DNA of 64,000 nt from Kineosporia mesophila (GCF_021129235.1 NZ_JAJOMA010000007.1:186001-250000); one strand, 5' to 3'; positions 17,682 to 27,303 are shown, counted from the stretch's first letter. Program-made: numbers and translations. The notes: generated from the letters alone by a model not told the origin.

Positions 17682-18896
17682 TCAGCTGGTCGCGGAGACC
17701 ATCAGGTCGCGCAGTTCGTCGGTGATGTACTCGGCGATCGCCAGCGACGACGTGGCGGCCGGGGAGGGCGCGTTGCGCACCGCCATGACCTTGTCGAGCT
17801 TGGAGATGCGGAAGTCGTCGACCAGCGAGCCGTCGCGGTCCACGGCCTGGGCCCGCACCCCGGCCTGGGCCTTCACCAGGTCGGCCGCCTGGATCTCGGG
17901 CACGTACTGCTGGGCGAACTTCACGTACAGCTTCTTGCTGAACGAGCCCGCCATCTCGCCGGCACCCATCCGCCAGTGCTGCTGGGCCAGCTTGCGCATG
18001 CCCGGCCACTTCAGCGTCTCGAACAGCTCCGAGGGCTTGATCGTGCCCCGGGAGTAGCCCTCGCGGGCGAAGGCCAGCACGGCGTTCGGGCCGAGGTCGA
18101 CGCCGCCGTGCACGCGCTTGGTGTAGTGCACGCCCAGGAACGGGTAGTCCGGGTTCGGGACCGGGTAGATCAGGCCCTTGACCATGTGGGTGCGCTCGGG
18201 CACCAGCTGGAAGTACTCACCGCGGAACGGCACGATCGCGGGGCCCGCGTCGTCACCCGCCCAGGTGGCGACCTTGTCGGACTGCAGGCCGGCGCACACC
18301 ACGAGCCGGTCGAAGACCAGGGTGCGGCCGTTCGACTTCACCTGAACCTTGCCGTTGTACTGGGTGATCCCGTCGACCGGGAAGTTGAACTCGATGGTGC
18401 CGCCGGCCGCGCGCACGTCGTCGGCGTAGGCGTCGGTCACGGCCACGTAGTCGGTGATCGCGGTGTGCGGGGAGTGCAGGGCGGCGACACCGGCCGCGTA
18501 CGGCTCCAGTTCGCGCAGACCCACATTGTCGAGCCAGGTGACGTCGGGCACGCCGTTCGCGGCGGACTTCTCCTGGATCTTCTTCAGCCCGGCGATCTCG
18601 TCCTCGTTGATCGCCACGACGAGCTTGCCGCACTCGTCGTAGGGGAGCTTCTTCTCCTGCGTGTACTCCTTCAGCAGCCCGACGCCGCGGCGGCAGAGCG
18701 TGGCCTTGAGGGAGCCCGGGGTGTAGTAGAGGCCGGCGTGCACCACGCCGCTGTTGTGGCCGGTCTGGTGGACCGCCGGACGGTCTTCCTTCTCCAGCAC
18801 CGTGATCTGGGTGCCGGGGTAGACCTCAGTGATCCTCCGGGCGACGGCGAGACCGACGATTCCGGCGCCGATGACGCCGACGTGCTGAACGGACAT
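17682..18896 (-). CDS. lhgO: L-2-hydroxyglutarate oxidase-like FAD enzyme
   Basis: 404 aa from ATG 18896, chosen because GGAGGA lies seven bases upstream. HVGVIGAGIVGLAVARRI is the FAD-binding GxGxxG; HQTGHNSGVVHAGLYY and ITDYVAVTDAYADDV fit LhgO/YgaF, and FLGVHYTKRVHGGVDLGPNA lies near the flavin site. LhgO oxidises L-2-hydroxyglutarate to 2-oxoglutarate, passing electrons to the quinone pool. It sits alone between polysaccharide genes, which is unexpected for a metabolite-repair enzyme; a sugar-acid substrate cannot be excluded. Confidence 0.82.
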   Translation of the reverse strand: MSVQHVGVIGAGIVGLAVARRITEVYPGTQITVLEKEDRPAVHQTGHNSGVVHAGLYYTPGSLKATLCRRGVGLLKEYTQEKKLPYDECGKLVVAINEDEIAGLKKIQEKSAANGVPDVTWLDNVGLRELEPYAAGVAALHSPHTAITDYVAVTDAYADDVRAAGGTIEFNFPVDGITQYNGKVQVKSNGRTLVFDRLVVCAGLQSDKVATWAGDDAGPAIVPFRGEYFQLVPERTHMVKGLIYPVPNPDYPFLGVHYTKRVHGGVDLGPNAVLAFAREGYSRGTIKPSELFETLKWPGMRKLAQQHWRMGAGEMAGSFSKKLYVKFAQQYVPEIQAADLVKAQAGVRAQAVDRDGSLVDDFRISKLDKVMAVRNAPSPAATSSLAIAEYITDELRDLMVSATS

Positions 18897-19104
18897 CTGG
18901 AAATCCTCCGAAATCAAGAAGAGCTCGAGGGTATCCAGCGCCGCGGTGTGGTGATGACCGACTTCGGTCCCCCGTAGCCGGTTCGGTGTACTCCTTCAAC
19001 GCATTGTGAGTGCCGGATCCCCCGAACGTTGTCGTTCTGCTCCACCTCGGTGGCCCTGGGTGATGGCCCCGGGAACCGGCAGACCCGGTCGATAAGGTCG
19101 CACC

Positions 19105-19968
19105 ATGACTGGTGCCCCCGCTCAGGCCGCCCGGCGGCCCGTCCTGGATCTCTCTGCCACGCTGGTGCGCCGCGGATACGTCTGCGACTACGAGGTCGGC
19201 GAGCGGCCGCTGCCCGGGCCGGACAAGGTGCTCACCTACGGCCGCCCCGCCCTGCTCGCGGTCAGTACGGTCGCCTGCGTCGCGACCACCGAGAAGGTCG
19301 TCGGCCTCACCTACGACGACGGCCCGAACCCGGAGTACACCCCGCAGGTGCTCGACGCGCTGGCCGCCGCCGGTCAGCGGGCCACCTTCTTCGTGCTGGT
19401 CGAGCAGGCGGAGCGGTACCCGAACCTGATCCACCGGATCATCGGCGGGGGTCACGAGGTCGCGCTGCACGGCATCGACCACACCCGGCTCAGCTCGCTG
19501 CCGCTGAAGAAGGCGCTCTCACTGATCAAGGACGGCAAGGGTCGTCTGGAGCAGGTCGCCGGACGTCGGGTCACGCTGTTCCGTCCCTGCTACGGAGCGC
19601 AGACCGTGGGGCAGTACCTGGCCACCCGGGCCCTGGGCCTGGAGGTCGTGGTCTGGTCGGCGTGGGCGCGCGACTGGGACAGCGCGGACGCCGGCGTGAT
19701 CGCCGAACGGGCGATCGGTTCGCTGCATCAGGGCGGTTTCGTGCTGCTGCACGACCACTCGGGCGACGGCGTGGGCGCCCTCGACCCGGTCACCGGGGCG
19801 GAGCTGGAACGCGGTGAGGCGACGCGGGTGCTCCTGCGGGGGATGGCCGAGAAGGGTTACACCTCGCGCACGGTCGGCGAGCTGCTGAACCAGTACCCGG
19901 CCGTGCGCACGGTCTGGGCGGAGAAGCGCGACCTCAACCGTCCTGGTGGCATGCCCGCGTCCACCTGA
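19105..19968 (+). CDS. NodB-type polysaccharide deacetylase
   Basis: 287 aa. Motif 1 TYDDGPN gives base D71 and metal ligand D72; motif 2 LHGIDH gives metal ligands H122 and H126; motif 3 RPCYG and motif 5 LLHDH are present. CE4 enzymes remove N- or O-acetyl groups from chitin-like, peptidoglycan or capsule sugars using a divalent metal. No signal peptide or membrane helix is visible in the first 60 residues, so it may act in the cytosol on lipid-linked or nucleotide sugars. TAAGGT at 19093-19098 is six bases before ATG, without a ribosome site: probably leaderless. Confidence 0.87.
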   Translation: MTGAPAQAARRPVLDLSATLVRRGYVCDYEVGERPLPGPDKVLTYGRPALLAVSTVACVATTEKVVGLTYDDGPNPEYTPQVLDALAAAGQRATFFVLVEQAERYPNLIHRIIGGGHEVALHGIDHTRLSSLPLKKALSLIKDGKGRLEQVAGRRVTLFRPCYGAQTVGQYLATRALGLEVVVWSAWARDWDSADAGVIAERAIGSLHQGGFVLLHDHSGDGVGALDPVTGAELERGEATRVLLRGMAEKGYTSRTVGELLNQYPAVRTVWAEKRDLNRPGGMPAST

Positions 19969-19978
19969 GCCGAACCAG

Positions 19979-20014
19979 CAAAAAATGGGGGACGCCGGCG
20001 TCCCCCATTTTTTG
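19979..20014. terminator. Bidirectional terminator (GGACGCC family), perfect palindrome
   Basis: 36-bp perfect palindrome with no loop: C, six A, TGGGGGACGCC, then the complement ending in six T and G. A and T runs flank the GC stem, so it can terminate both the deacetylase and the converging glycosyltransferase. Confidence 0.92.
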
Positions 20015-20032
20015 TTCGGTTCAGTTCCGCGG

Positions 20033-21466
20033 TCAGAGACGGGGCAGCTGGATCGGCCGGGTCTCCGGCGGGATCGGCCGGGCCAGACCGAAGATGTCGT
20101 CGTAACGCCGGCGCACCACCGCGGGGGAGTACTTGGTGTCCCAGGCGGTGCGGGCGGCGGCCGAGAGCTGCTGGTTGCGGATCGGGTCGGTGGCCCGCAG
20201 CATGGCCGCGGCCAGGTCTTGCGGGGTCTGGCCGACCAGCAGACCGCTGCTCTCGTTGCCGTCGATGCCCTGCACGCCGGCCGGGGTGCCGACCACGGGC
20301 AGCGCCCGGGCCAGAGCCTCCAGCACCTTGATCTTCACGCCGCTGCCGGTACGCAGTGGGGAGAGCAGCGCGGCGCTGCCGTTCAGCACGGTGTCGAGGT
20401 CGTCGACCCAGCCGAGGAACCGCACGGCGCCGCCCCAGGCCTCACCGGAGGGCAGACCGGCGTCGGTGCCCGGGCCCACCACGTTGATGACCACGTTCGG
20501 CAGCACCTGCTGCACGGCCTGACGGCACTCCTTCAGGAACCAGTCCAGCCCGTCGCGGTTCGGGGCGTAGTCGAAGCCGCCGATGAAGGTGAACTCCGGG
20601 GCGCCGGTGTAGTAGCGCACCCGGCTGTTCGACGGCTCGCGCAGCAGCGGGGGCAGGGTGCCGATGTTCGCACCGGGCACCTTGGACTGAAGCCGCGCCG
20701 TCTCTTCGGGGCTGATCAGGTAAGTGCCGTCGAAGTACTCCGGCTGACGGGTCTCCGAGGCCGCCACCAGGTCGCGCTCCAGGCGTAGCAGCGGCCGGTG
20801 CACCCGGGGGCTGGCCAGCAGGCGTTTGGCCGGGCCGGGCAGCAGCTTGGCGAACTCGCCACCGGGGTTGCCGGAGCCGCCCTGCTCCTTCAGCATCGCG
20901 TCGTAGCGCTCGGAGAACAGGTCGTCCGCGTAGAGGATGCGGCGCTTCACCTGGTGACCGAAGCTGGTGCCGGGCCACAGGGCCGAGCGGTCGCGCGCGG
21001 TCTCGCCGCGCTCCAGCACGTACTGGCCCATCCGCACGGTGTCCCAGATCTCCAGGTCGGCCTGGATCTCGTCCACCGCCGAGAAGATCCGGCTGCCCAG
21101 GGCCGGGGAGTGCAGCACGGCTTCCTGCAGCGGGTGCCGGTAGCGCCCACCGGCGTGCTCACCGGCGGCCTGGCCGAAACCGGCCGGCCGGAACCGGGGC
21201 GGCAGCACCACGTTGGCGAGCACCGAGGTGGCCTGCTCCACGGTGCCGGGCTTGGAGAGGACGTGCCGCCGGTAGGGCACGTCGGGCCGCTGGATGTCGG
21301 CGCGGCCGACGAGCACCAGGTGCACGTTGTCCGGCCCGAGCCGCTCGCACAGGTGGTCGAGGATGCCGCCGATCACCACCGGCTTGCCGTACTTGCGCGG
21401 TTCCGGCTCGGTAGCCGTGATGAAGACCGCGCTCGAGATCGTTCCGTCGTTCGTGCCCGCGTCCAT
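20033..21466 (-). CDS. GT4/GT1-type glycosyltransferase
   Basis: 477 aa from ATG 21466. N-terminal AVFITATEPEPRKYGKPVVI is an acceptor-domain GT-B start; PEFTFIGGFDYAPNRDGLDW and VVGPGTDAGLPSG are the start of the donor domain; LLSPLRTGSGVKIKVLEALA and PVVGTPAGVQGIDG are the donor-binding segment of GT-B retaining enzymes, with E in KVLEALA. It likely adds a sugar in the cytosol. TAAGGT (21479-21474) is seven bases before ATG with no clear ribosome site, as in the deacetylase. An upstream in-frame start at 21520 exists but lies before that box. Confidence 0.85.
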   Translation of the reverse strand: MDAGTNDGTISSAVFITATEPEPRKYGKPVVIGGILDHLCERLGPDNVHLVLVGRADIQRPDVPYRRHVLSKPGTVEQATSVLANVVLPPRFRPAGFGQAAGEHAGGRYRHPLQEAVLHSPALGSRIFSAVDEIQADLEIWDTVRMGQYVLERGETARDRSALWPGTSFGHQVKRRILYADDLFSERYDAMLKEQGGSGNPGGEFAKLLPGPAKRLLASPRVHRPLLRLERDLVAASETRQPEYFDGTYLISPEETARLQSKVPGANIGTLPPLLREPSNSRVRYYTGAPEFTFIGGFDYAPNRDGLDWFLKECRQAVQQVLPNVVINVVGPGTDAGLPSGEAWGGAVRFLGWVDDLDTVLNGSAALLSPLRTGSGVKIKVLEALARALPVVGTPAGVQGIDGNESSGLLVGQTPQDLAAAMLRATDPIRNQQLSAAARTAWDTKYSPAVVRRRYDDIFGLARPIPPETRPIQLPRL

Positions 21467-21546
21467 GCCCCGCACCTTATCTGCGGTACCGGTATCGGCA
21501 GCCGGGGAACAACCGGGCAATCAGCCACCCGGATCATTCCCGAAGC

Positions 21547-22980
21547 TCACCGTAGCCGGGCCGCGAGCTCCTGGGCCGGGGCGTTGATCGCCTCGGCCCA
21601 CGACGGGAAGGCGTGCGGCTGGTCGGCGAGTGCCTGCACGGTGACACGGGCCCGCACGGCCAGGGCCAGTTCGGCCGCCCAGGCGTCGGCCTCCGGGCCG
21701 ATCGCGGCCGCCCCGATCAGCACGCCGGTGTCGGCGTCGGCGATCAGTTCCAGCCCGGCCGGGCGGTCGTCGTCGGGGTCCAGCGTGCGTTCCACCGCGC
21801 TGCGGGTGGTTTCCGTGGCGTCGGAGCGGGCTGTCGCGGTACGGACGCCCCGGTCGGCTGCGGTCTTCTCGGTGTCACCGACGGCGAACACGGCCGGGTC
21901 GGTGTAGACCACGCGTGGCGTACCCGAATGGTCGGCGTCGCGGCCCCGCCCGAGCAACTCGTCGGCGACCACGCGGGCCTGGTGGTTGGCGCCGTGCGTG
22001 TAGGGGTTGATCGCGGTCAGGTCGCCGATCGCGAACACGTCGGTACGGCCGTTGACCCGCATCCGGGCGTCGACCAGCACCTCGCCCTTCTTACCGGTCT
22101 CCAGGTCGAGGTCTTCGAGCCCGTCGAGCACGGGCTTCTTCCCGACGGCCACGAGCAGCCGGTCGACCGCGAACGTCTCGCCGTCGGTGGTCAGCGTGGT
22201 GCCGTCGACCCGCTTGAGCTCGGTGCCGGTGCGCACGTCCACCCCGAGCCGTTCCAGTGACGTGGCCATCGCCTCGCCCAGCCAGGGCTGCTCGCGGTCG
22301 AGCAGCGTCGGCGCCGACTGCAGCAGCGTGACCCGGCTGCCGAACGAGGCGTAGACCTCGGACAGCTCGCAGCCGATCGCCCCGCCGCCGAGGATCGCGA
22401 GCCGGCCGGGCAGCTCGGCGGTGGACAGGGCGACGTCGGAGGTCCAGATGCCCGGGGCGCCCCGCTCCAGCCCGTCGACGGGTGGCATCACCGCGGCCGC
22501 CCCGGTGGCCAGCACCAGAGCGGTGTTCCAGTGCACGGTTCCCGTGGTCGAGTCGTCGTCCAGCCGCACCCCGCCGGGCCCGGCGGTGGCCCGGGCCCGC
22601 ACCAGCTCCACGCCGTCCTCGAGCATCCCGTGGGCGGCCAGGGTGTCTTCGCGGTGGTGGACGGTGTCGTCGCGCACGCGCACTGCCCGGGCGAAGGCCT
22701 CGAGGTGAGGCACGGCCGAACCGGCCGAACGGTGTCGCCGGGCGGACAGCAACATGGATTTCGACGGTACGCAGGCGACGTAGGCGCACTCCCCGCCGAT
22801 CCGGTGCCGTTCCACCGCGAGCACCCGCAGGCCGGCCCGGGCCAGCTCACCGGCCAGCGGTTTACCGGCCGAACCGGTGCCGATCACGATCACGTCATAG
22901 CGTTCACCGTCGATTTCCGCCGGGGTTTTCCCGGCTTTTCCGACAGCCTCTGCCACTTCTTCGTCGCCCGAGCCGCTCAT
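21547..22980 (-). CDS. Pyridine nucleotide-disulfide oxidoreductase (mercuric reductase-like)
   Basis: 477 aa from ATG 22980; ATGs at 22992 and 23016 are possible alternatives. FAD motif VIVIGTGSAGKPLAGEL, redox pair C65 and C70 in GGECAYVACVPSKSM, NAD-binding LAILGGGAIGCELSEVYASFG, and FAIGDLTAINPYTHGANHQARV for the second flavin contact. Family I flavoproteins use NAD(P)H to reduce disulfides or metals. The dimerisation domain near the C-terminus has no His-x4-Glu pair that I can place, and no Cys pair ends the chain, so mercury reduction is unlikely. Substrate unknown. Confidence 0.82.
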   Translation of the reverse strand: MSGSGDEEVAEAVGKAGKTPAEIDGERYDVIVIGTGSAGKPLAGELARAGLRVLAVERHRIGGECAYVACVPSKSMLLSARRHRSAGSAVPHLEAFARAVRVRDDTVHHREDTLAAHGMLEDGVELVRARATAGPGGVRLDDDSTTGTVHWNTALVLATGAAAVMPPVDGLERGAPGIWTSDVALSTAELPGRLAILGGGAIGCELSEVYASFGSRVTLLQSAPTLLDREQPWLGEAMATSLERLGVDVRTGTELKRVDGTTLTTDGETFAVDRLLVAVGKKPVLDGLEDLDLETGKKGEVLVDARMRVNGRTDVFAIGDLTAINPYTHGANHQARVVADELLGRGRDADHSGTPRVVYTDPAVFAVGDTEKTAADRGVRTATARSDATETTRSAVERTLDPDDDRPAGLELIADADTGVLIGAAAIGPEADAWAAELALAVRARVTVQALADQPHAFPSWAEAINAPAQELAARLR

Positions 22981-23070
22981 ACCCCGAATCATGCCGACGA
23001 CCTGCTGATTCGGCATCCCGGGGAATTCCGCGCCGGATGCCTTCGATCTTCTGAGCGGTTAGTTTGGGGC

Positions 23071-23391
23071 ATGGCCGGTTTTCTCGGGAAGTTCAGTGCG
23101 TTCGCCCGCTCCCCTCAGGGCAAGAAACTGATCCAGCAGGTCCAGACCGCCGCCAAGGACCCGGCCACCCGGGCCAAGGTGCAGGCCCAGGCCCAGCAGA
23201 TCAGCAAGCAGCTCAAAGACCCGGCCACCCGGGCCAAGGTGCAGGAGCAGGCCCGCGGCCTGACCAAGCGCCTCAAAGACGCCAAGGGTGAGAAGCCGAA
23301 ACCCGGGCAGTCTCCTCAGGCGAAAGACGCCCCGGTCTACGGCACCCCGCCGAACGAGGCACCGAAGTACGGTCGGCCTCCGCAGCACTGA
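23071..23391 (+). CDS. Small basic repeat protein, function unknown
   Basis: 106 aa from ATG 23071. After FLGKFSAFARSPQGKKLIQQ come two tandem units starting KDPATRAKVQ (about residues 32-51 and 52-72), each helical and rich in K, Q and A, then a Pro/Lys-rich tail with VYGTPP and KYGRPP. No membrane segment or cysteine. TAGTTT ends five bases before ATG, suggesting leaderless expression. It is divergent from the disulfide oxidoreductase and convergent with an SDR. I do not recognise a named family; coiled-coil or nucleic-acid contact is possible from composition alone. Confidence 0.7.
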   Translation: MAGFLGKFSAFARSPQGKKLIQQVQTAAKDPATRAKVQAQAQQISKQLKDPATRAKVQEQARGLTKRLKDAKGEKPKPGQSPQAKDAPVYGTPPNEAPKYGRPPQH

Positions 23392-23420
23392 TCCCGGCGC
23401 TACGGCCTTCCCCCTCTTCG

Positions 23421-23468
23421 TTCGCGATCAGGCAAAATCTCCCCGGGGAAATTTTGCCTGATCACGAA
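23421..23468. repeat. CGTGATC-type palindromic element, copy 2
   Basis: 48-bp near-perfect palindrome: TTCGCGATCAGGCAAAAT, CTCCCCGGGGAA, ATTTTGCCTGATCACGAA, two mismatched positions. It shares the terminal CGTGATCA and the GCAAAA/CTCCCC order with copies at 3205 and 63441 but lacks the inner GTTCTAGAAC arms. It occupies the convergent gap between the small repeat protein and the SDR and may terminate both. Confidence 0.82.
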
Positions 23469-23512
23469 CAAGGTGGCGGGCGCATCTCTTCACGCCTTGC
23501 CGCCGCCTCGCA

Positions 23513-24400
23513 TCACGGCCGCGAGCCGCTCTCAGGGGCTGGGTCCGGGTCGTTGGCGCGGGCCTTGGTGTCCGCCCGCCCGCCGGGGCCGATGGGTGAC
23601 GACGCCTGCGGCCCGGCCTGGGCCAGGGCCGTCTCGAACCGGGCCGCGGGACCCCGCCCGAGCAGGTGCACCACTCCCGGCATCAGGCCGCGCACCGGCC
23701 GCAGCAGCCGGATGAAGGCCTGGCCGTAGACGTAGGTCGACCGGTGTTCGATGCCGTTCACGATGCGGGTGATGGCCGCGTCCAGGTCGTGCAGGCGCAG
23801 CCGGCCGGAGCGCCCGGCCACGCGGCCCATGTCGGTATCGGTGAACGACAGGTAGGCCACGCCCACCCGCACGCCGTGACCGGTCAGTTCGGTGCGCAGG
23901 CCCAGGGCGAAGGCCTCCACGCCGGCCTTGCTGGCGCCGTACGCGGTGATCATCGGGGTGGGGGCGAGCGCGGCCAGCGATGCGATCTGGAGGTAGTAGC
24001 CCCGATTGCGGACGAGGAGGGGCAGGAACGCACGGACCGTGCGGATGCTGCCGAGCAGGTTGACCTCGATCACCCGGTCGTAGGCGGCCGGGTCGGACAG
24101 GCTCAGCGGGCTCCCCATCGCGATCCCGGCGTTGGCGACCAGCACGTCCACCCCGCCGAAACGCTCCTGCACCCCGGCGACGGCGGTGGCCAGGGCGTCG
24201 GGGTCGGTCACGTCGCACTCGAACCAGGCGGCCCGGTCGCCGCAGCGGGCGGCCGCGGCGGCCAGCTGTTCCGGCTCCAGCCCGAGCAGGGCGACCTGGG
24301 CACCGCGCTCGGCCAGCCTCTGGGCCAGCGCGGCACCGATGCCTCGCGCCGCGCCGGTGATGACAACGACCTGGCCGGCGATCGGCTGCGGGATGCGCAT
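23513..24400 (-). CDS. Classical short-chain dehydrogenase/reductase
   Basis: 295 aa from ATG 24400 with GAGGAG about ten bases upstream. VVVITGAARGIGAALAQRL is the cofactor motif TGxxxGIG; VLVANAGIAMG the NAG motif; IASLAALAPTPMITAYGASK supplies Ser and the YxxxK pair (YGASK). The C-terminal 50 residues beyond the core are polar and variable. Likely a cytosolic NAD(P)(H)-dependent alcohol/ketone oxidoreductase; its overall look is that of actinobacterial SDRs acting on lipids, but no substrate is implied by neighbours. Divergent from fbiC. Confidence 0.87.
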   Translation of the reverse strand: MRIPQPIAGQVVVITGAARGIGAALAQRLAERGAQVALLGLEPEQLAAAAARCGDRAAWFECDVTDPDALATAVAGVQERFGGVDVLVANAGIAMGSPLSLSDPAAYDRVIEVNLLGSIRTVRAFLPLLVRNRGYYLQIASLAALAPTPMITAYGASKAGVEAFALGLRTELTGHGVRVGVAYLSFTDTDMGRVAGRSGRLRLHDLDAAITRIVNGIEHRSTYVYGQAFIRLLRPVRGLMPGVVHLLGRGPAARFETALAQAGPQASSPIGPGGRADTKARANDPDPAPESGSRP

Positions 24401-24691
24401 CGCGCTGAGTCTCCTCGGGGGACGGGGGGAGAGAAAAGGCTCAGAAAGTACCTGTGAACGAAGATGCCGTCGGCGGCGCGCCTGATACGCGCGCAGGGCA
24501 CGATGTGACGAGCGCGACGTCCCCCATGATGTCCCTGGATGTCCGCGGAACCGGTGCAGTGAGGCACGGGCGGAATGCACCGGGTGCCAGAGCGGGTTCG
24601 CACCGGTGCGAGCAGTCGCAGACCCGTAGCAAACCAGGCAGACCAGTTGCTTGCGCACGACCCGTGCACGATCACCGCAGAGGAGTCTTTC

Positions 24692-27241
24692 GTGACCCAG
24701 ACGCCGACCCCGTCCTCCGGCCCGGCACCGACCGAGGCCGCGTTACGGCGGGCACTGCGGCGCGCGTCGGACGGTGTCACCCTCGACCAGGCCGAGGCCG
24801 AGGTGCTGTTGCAGGCCCACGGCGAGCACCTGGACCGGCTGTTGCACGCGGCCGGGGCGGTGCGGGACGCCGGGCTGGCCAGTGCCGGGCGCGAGGGGAT
24901 CGTCACCTACTCGCGCAAGGTGTTCGTGCCGGTCACGCACCTGTGTAACGACCGCTGTCACTACTGCACGTTCGTCAAGACCCCGAAGCAGCTGGAACGT
25001 GAGGGCAAGTCGCTCTACCTGAGCCCGGACGACGTGCTCCGGGTGGCGCGTCAGGGCGCGGCGCTGGGCTGCAAGGAAGTGCTCTTCACCCTCGGCGACC
25101 GCCCGGAAGACCGCTGGCCCGAGGCCCGTGAGTGGCTGGAGGAGGCGGGCTACTCCTCGACACTGGGCTACATCCGCGCGCTCGCGGTGCAGGTGCTCGA
25201 GGTCACCGGCATGCTGCCGCACCTCAACCCGGGCGTGATGAGCTGGCAGGACCTGGGCCGGGTGAAGCCGGTCTCGCCTTCGGTCGGGATGATGCTGGAG
25301 ACCACCTCGCGTCACCTCTACGAGACCCCTGGCCAGGCGCACTACGGCAGCCCGGACAAGGACCCGCAGGTGCGGCTGCGGGTGATCGAAGATGCCGGGC
25401 GGCACAACATCCCGTTCACCACCGGCCTGCTGATCGGCATCGGGGAGTCGTTCGCCGACCGGGCCGAGTCGCTGTTCGCGCTGCGCCGGCTGGCCCGCGA
25501 GTACGGCCACATCCAGGAAGTGATCATCCAGAACTTCCGGGCCAAGCCGAAGACCGCGATGCGGTCGGTCGCGGACGCCGAGGAGGACGAGTACCTGGCC
25601 GCGGTCGCGGTGGCCCGGCTGGTGATGGGCCCCCGGATGCGGATCCAGGTGCCGCCCAACCTGTCCGAGCCCGAGCAGCTCGGCCGGCTGCTGCAGGCGG
25701 GTGCCGACGACTGGGGTGGCGTCTCCCCGCTGACCCCCGACCACGTCAACCCCGAGCGCCCCTGGCCGCATCTGGACGACCTGGCCAAGTACAGCGCCGA
25801 CGCGGGTTTCGAGCTCACCGAGCGGCTCACCGTGCACCCGGAGTACGCCGCGGTGGGCGAGCCCTGGCTCGACCCGAGGGTCTACGGCCACGTGAAGGCC
25901 CTGATGCGGGAGGACGGCCTGGCGAACCCCGCCGCGCTCCCGACCGGAATGCCCTGGCAGGAGCCGGATCCGGAGTGGGGCAGCAGCGGTCGCATCGACC
26001 TGAACGTCACGATCGACACCACCGGCCGCACCAGCGACCGGCGCAGCGACTTCGACGACGTCTACGGTGACTGGCAGGCACTGCGGGAGAAGGCCGTCCA
26101 CACCGGCGCCCCCGAGCGGCTCGACGGCGACATCGTCAAGGCCCTCAGCGTGGCCGAGAGCGACCCGCAGGCCCTCGCCGAAGACCAGTCCGTGCTGCTG
26201 GCCTACGCCGAGGGCGACGCGCTCAAGCAGCTCGCCCGGATCGCCGACGACCTGCGCCGCGAGACGGTGGGCGACGACGTCACCTACATCGTCAACCGGA
26301 ACATCAACTTCACCAACGTCTGTTACACCGGCTGCCGCTTCTGCGCCTTCGCCCAGCGGCGCAACGACGACGACGCCTTCACCCTCTCACTGGACGAGGT
26401 GAAGAGCCGGGTCCGGGAGGCCTGGTCGGTGGGCGCGACCGAGGTCTGCATGCAGGGCGGCATCGACCCGCACCTGCCCGCCACGGCCTACTTCGACATC
26501 GCCCGCGCGGTGAAGGAGGCCGTGCCGCAGATGCACATGCACGCCTTCAGCCCGATGGAGGTCATCAACGGCTCCACCCGCACCGGCCTGCCGATCCGGG
26601 AGTGGCTGGAGCAGGCCAAGGAAGCCGGGGTCGACTCGATGCCCGGCACCGCCGCGGAGATCCTCGACGACGACGTGCGGTGGATCCTGACCAAGGGCAA
26701 GCTGCCGACCGCGTCCTGGATCGAGTGCGTCACGACGGCACATCAGGTGGGCCTGCCCACCTCGTCCACCATGATGTACGGCCACGTGGACAACCCCTCG
26801 CACTGGGCGAGGCACCTGCGGCTGCTCGCCCAGTTGCAGGAACAGAGCATGGAGTACGGCGCAGCGCGGTTCACCGAGTTCGTGGCGCTGCCGTTCGTGC
26901 ACCAGAACGCGCCGATCTACCTGGCCGGCGTCGCCCGGCCGGGGCCCACCATGCGCGACAACCTGGTGGTGCACGCGCTCGCGAGAATCCTTCTGCACGG
27001 CCGGATCGACAACATCCAGACCTCGTGGGTGAAGCTCGGGGTGGACGGCACCCGGGCCATGCTCCAGGCCGGCGCCAACGACGTGGGCGGCACGCTGATG
27101 GAAGAGACCATCTCGAGAATGGCCGGTTCGCAGTACGGTTCGCTGAAGACCCGCGAAGAACTGGAAGAGATCTCCGAACACCTCGACCGGCCCGCGCGGC
27201 AGCGCAACACGCTGTACGAAGAGGTCGAGCTCCAGCACTGA
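24692..27241 (+). CDS. fbiC: FO synthase, bifunctional CofG-CofH type
   Basis: 849 aa from GTG 24692, preceded by GAGGAG eight bases earlier. Two radical-SAM domains: the N-terminal CofG-like half has LCNDRCHYC (C85, C89, C92), the C-terminal CofH-like half has VCYTGCRFC (C544, C548, C551). Fused FbiC joins tyrosine to 5-amino-6-ribitylamino-uracil to make FO, the deazaflavin part of coenzyme F420. Length and order match actinobacterial FbiC. Implies an F420-using organism. No other F420 gene is in the window. A GGACGCC terminator follows. Confidence 0.96.
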   Translation: MTQTPTPSSGPAPTEAALRRALRRASDGVTLDQAEAEVLLQAHGEHLDRLLHAAGAVRDAGLASAGREGIVTYSRKVFVPVTHLCNDRCHYCTFVKTPKQLEREGKSLYLSPDDVLRVARQGAALGCKEVLFTLGDRPEDRWPEAREWLEEAGYSSTLGYIRALAVQVLEVTGMLPHLNPGVMSWQDLGRVKPVSPSVGMMLETTSRHLYETPGQAHYGSPDKDPQVRLRVIEDAGRHNIPFTTGLLIGIGESFADRAESLFALRRLAREYGHIQEVIIQNFRAKPKTAMRSVADAEEDEYLAAVAVARLVMGPRMRIQVPPNLSEPEQLGRLLQAGADDWGGVSPLTPDHVNPERPWPHLDDLAKYSADAGFELTERLTVHPEYAAVGEPWLDPRVYGHVKALMREDGLANPAALPTGMPWQEPDPEWGSSGRIDLNVTIDTTGRTSDRRSDFDDVYGDWQALREKAVHTGAPERLDGDIVKALSVAESDPQALAEDQSVLLAYAEGDALKQLARIADDLRRETVGDDVTYIVNRNINFTNVCYTGCRFCAFAQRRNDDDAFTLSLDEVKSRVREAWSVGATEVCMQGGIDPHLPATAYFDIARAVKEAVPQMHMHAFSPMEVINGSTRTGLPIREWLEQAKEAGVDSMPGTAAEILDDDVRWILTKGKLPTASWIECVTTAHQVGLPTSSTMMYGHVDNPSHWARHLRLLAQLQEQSMEYGAARFTEFVALPFVHQNAPIYLAGVARPGPTMRDNLVVHALARILLHGRIDNIQTSWVKLGVDGTRAMLQAGANDVGGTLMEETISRMAGSQYGSLKTREELEEISEHLDRPARQRNTLYEEVELQH

Positions 27242-27250
27242 ACCGAAAAA

Positions 27251-27297
27251 CAGAATTGAGGACGCCCACCAGCCTCTGGTGGGCGTCCTCAATTCTG
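27251..27297. terminator. Bidirectional terminator (GGACGCC family)
   Basis: 20-bp perfect arms (CAGAATTGAGGACGCCCACC and its complement) with 7-nt loop AGCCTCT, in the 62-bp gap between converging fbiC and ung. Confidence 0.92.
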
Positions 27298-27303
27298 GTG
27301 GTT

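Noticed and set aside
24401-24691. Possible cobalamin or other riboswitch before fbiC
   Set aside because: CCAGGCAGACC at about 24640 resembles part of the B12 motif, but the GCCACTG core and pairing arms are absent. Treated as ordinary promoter/leader sequence.
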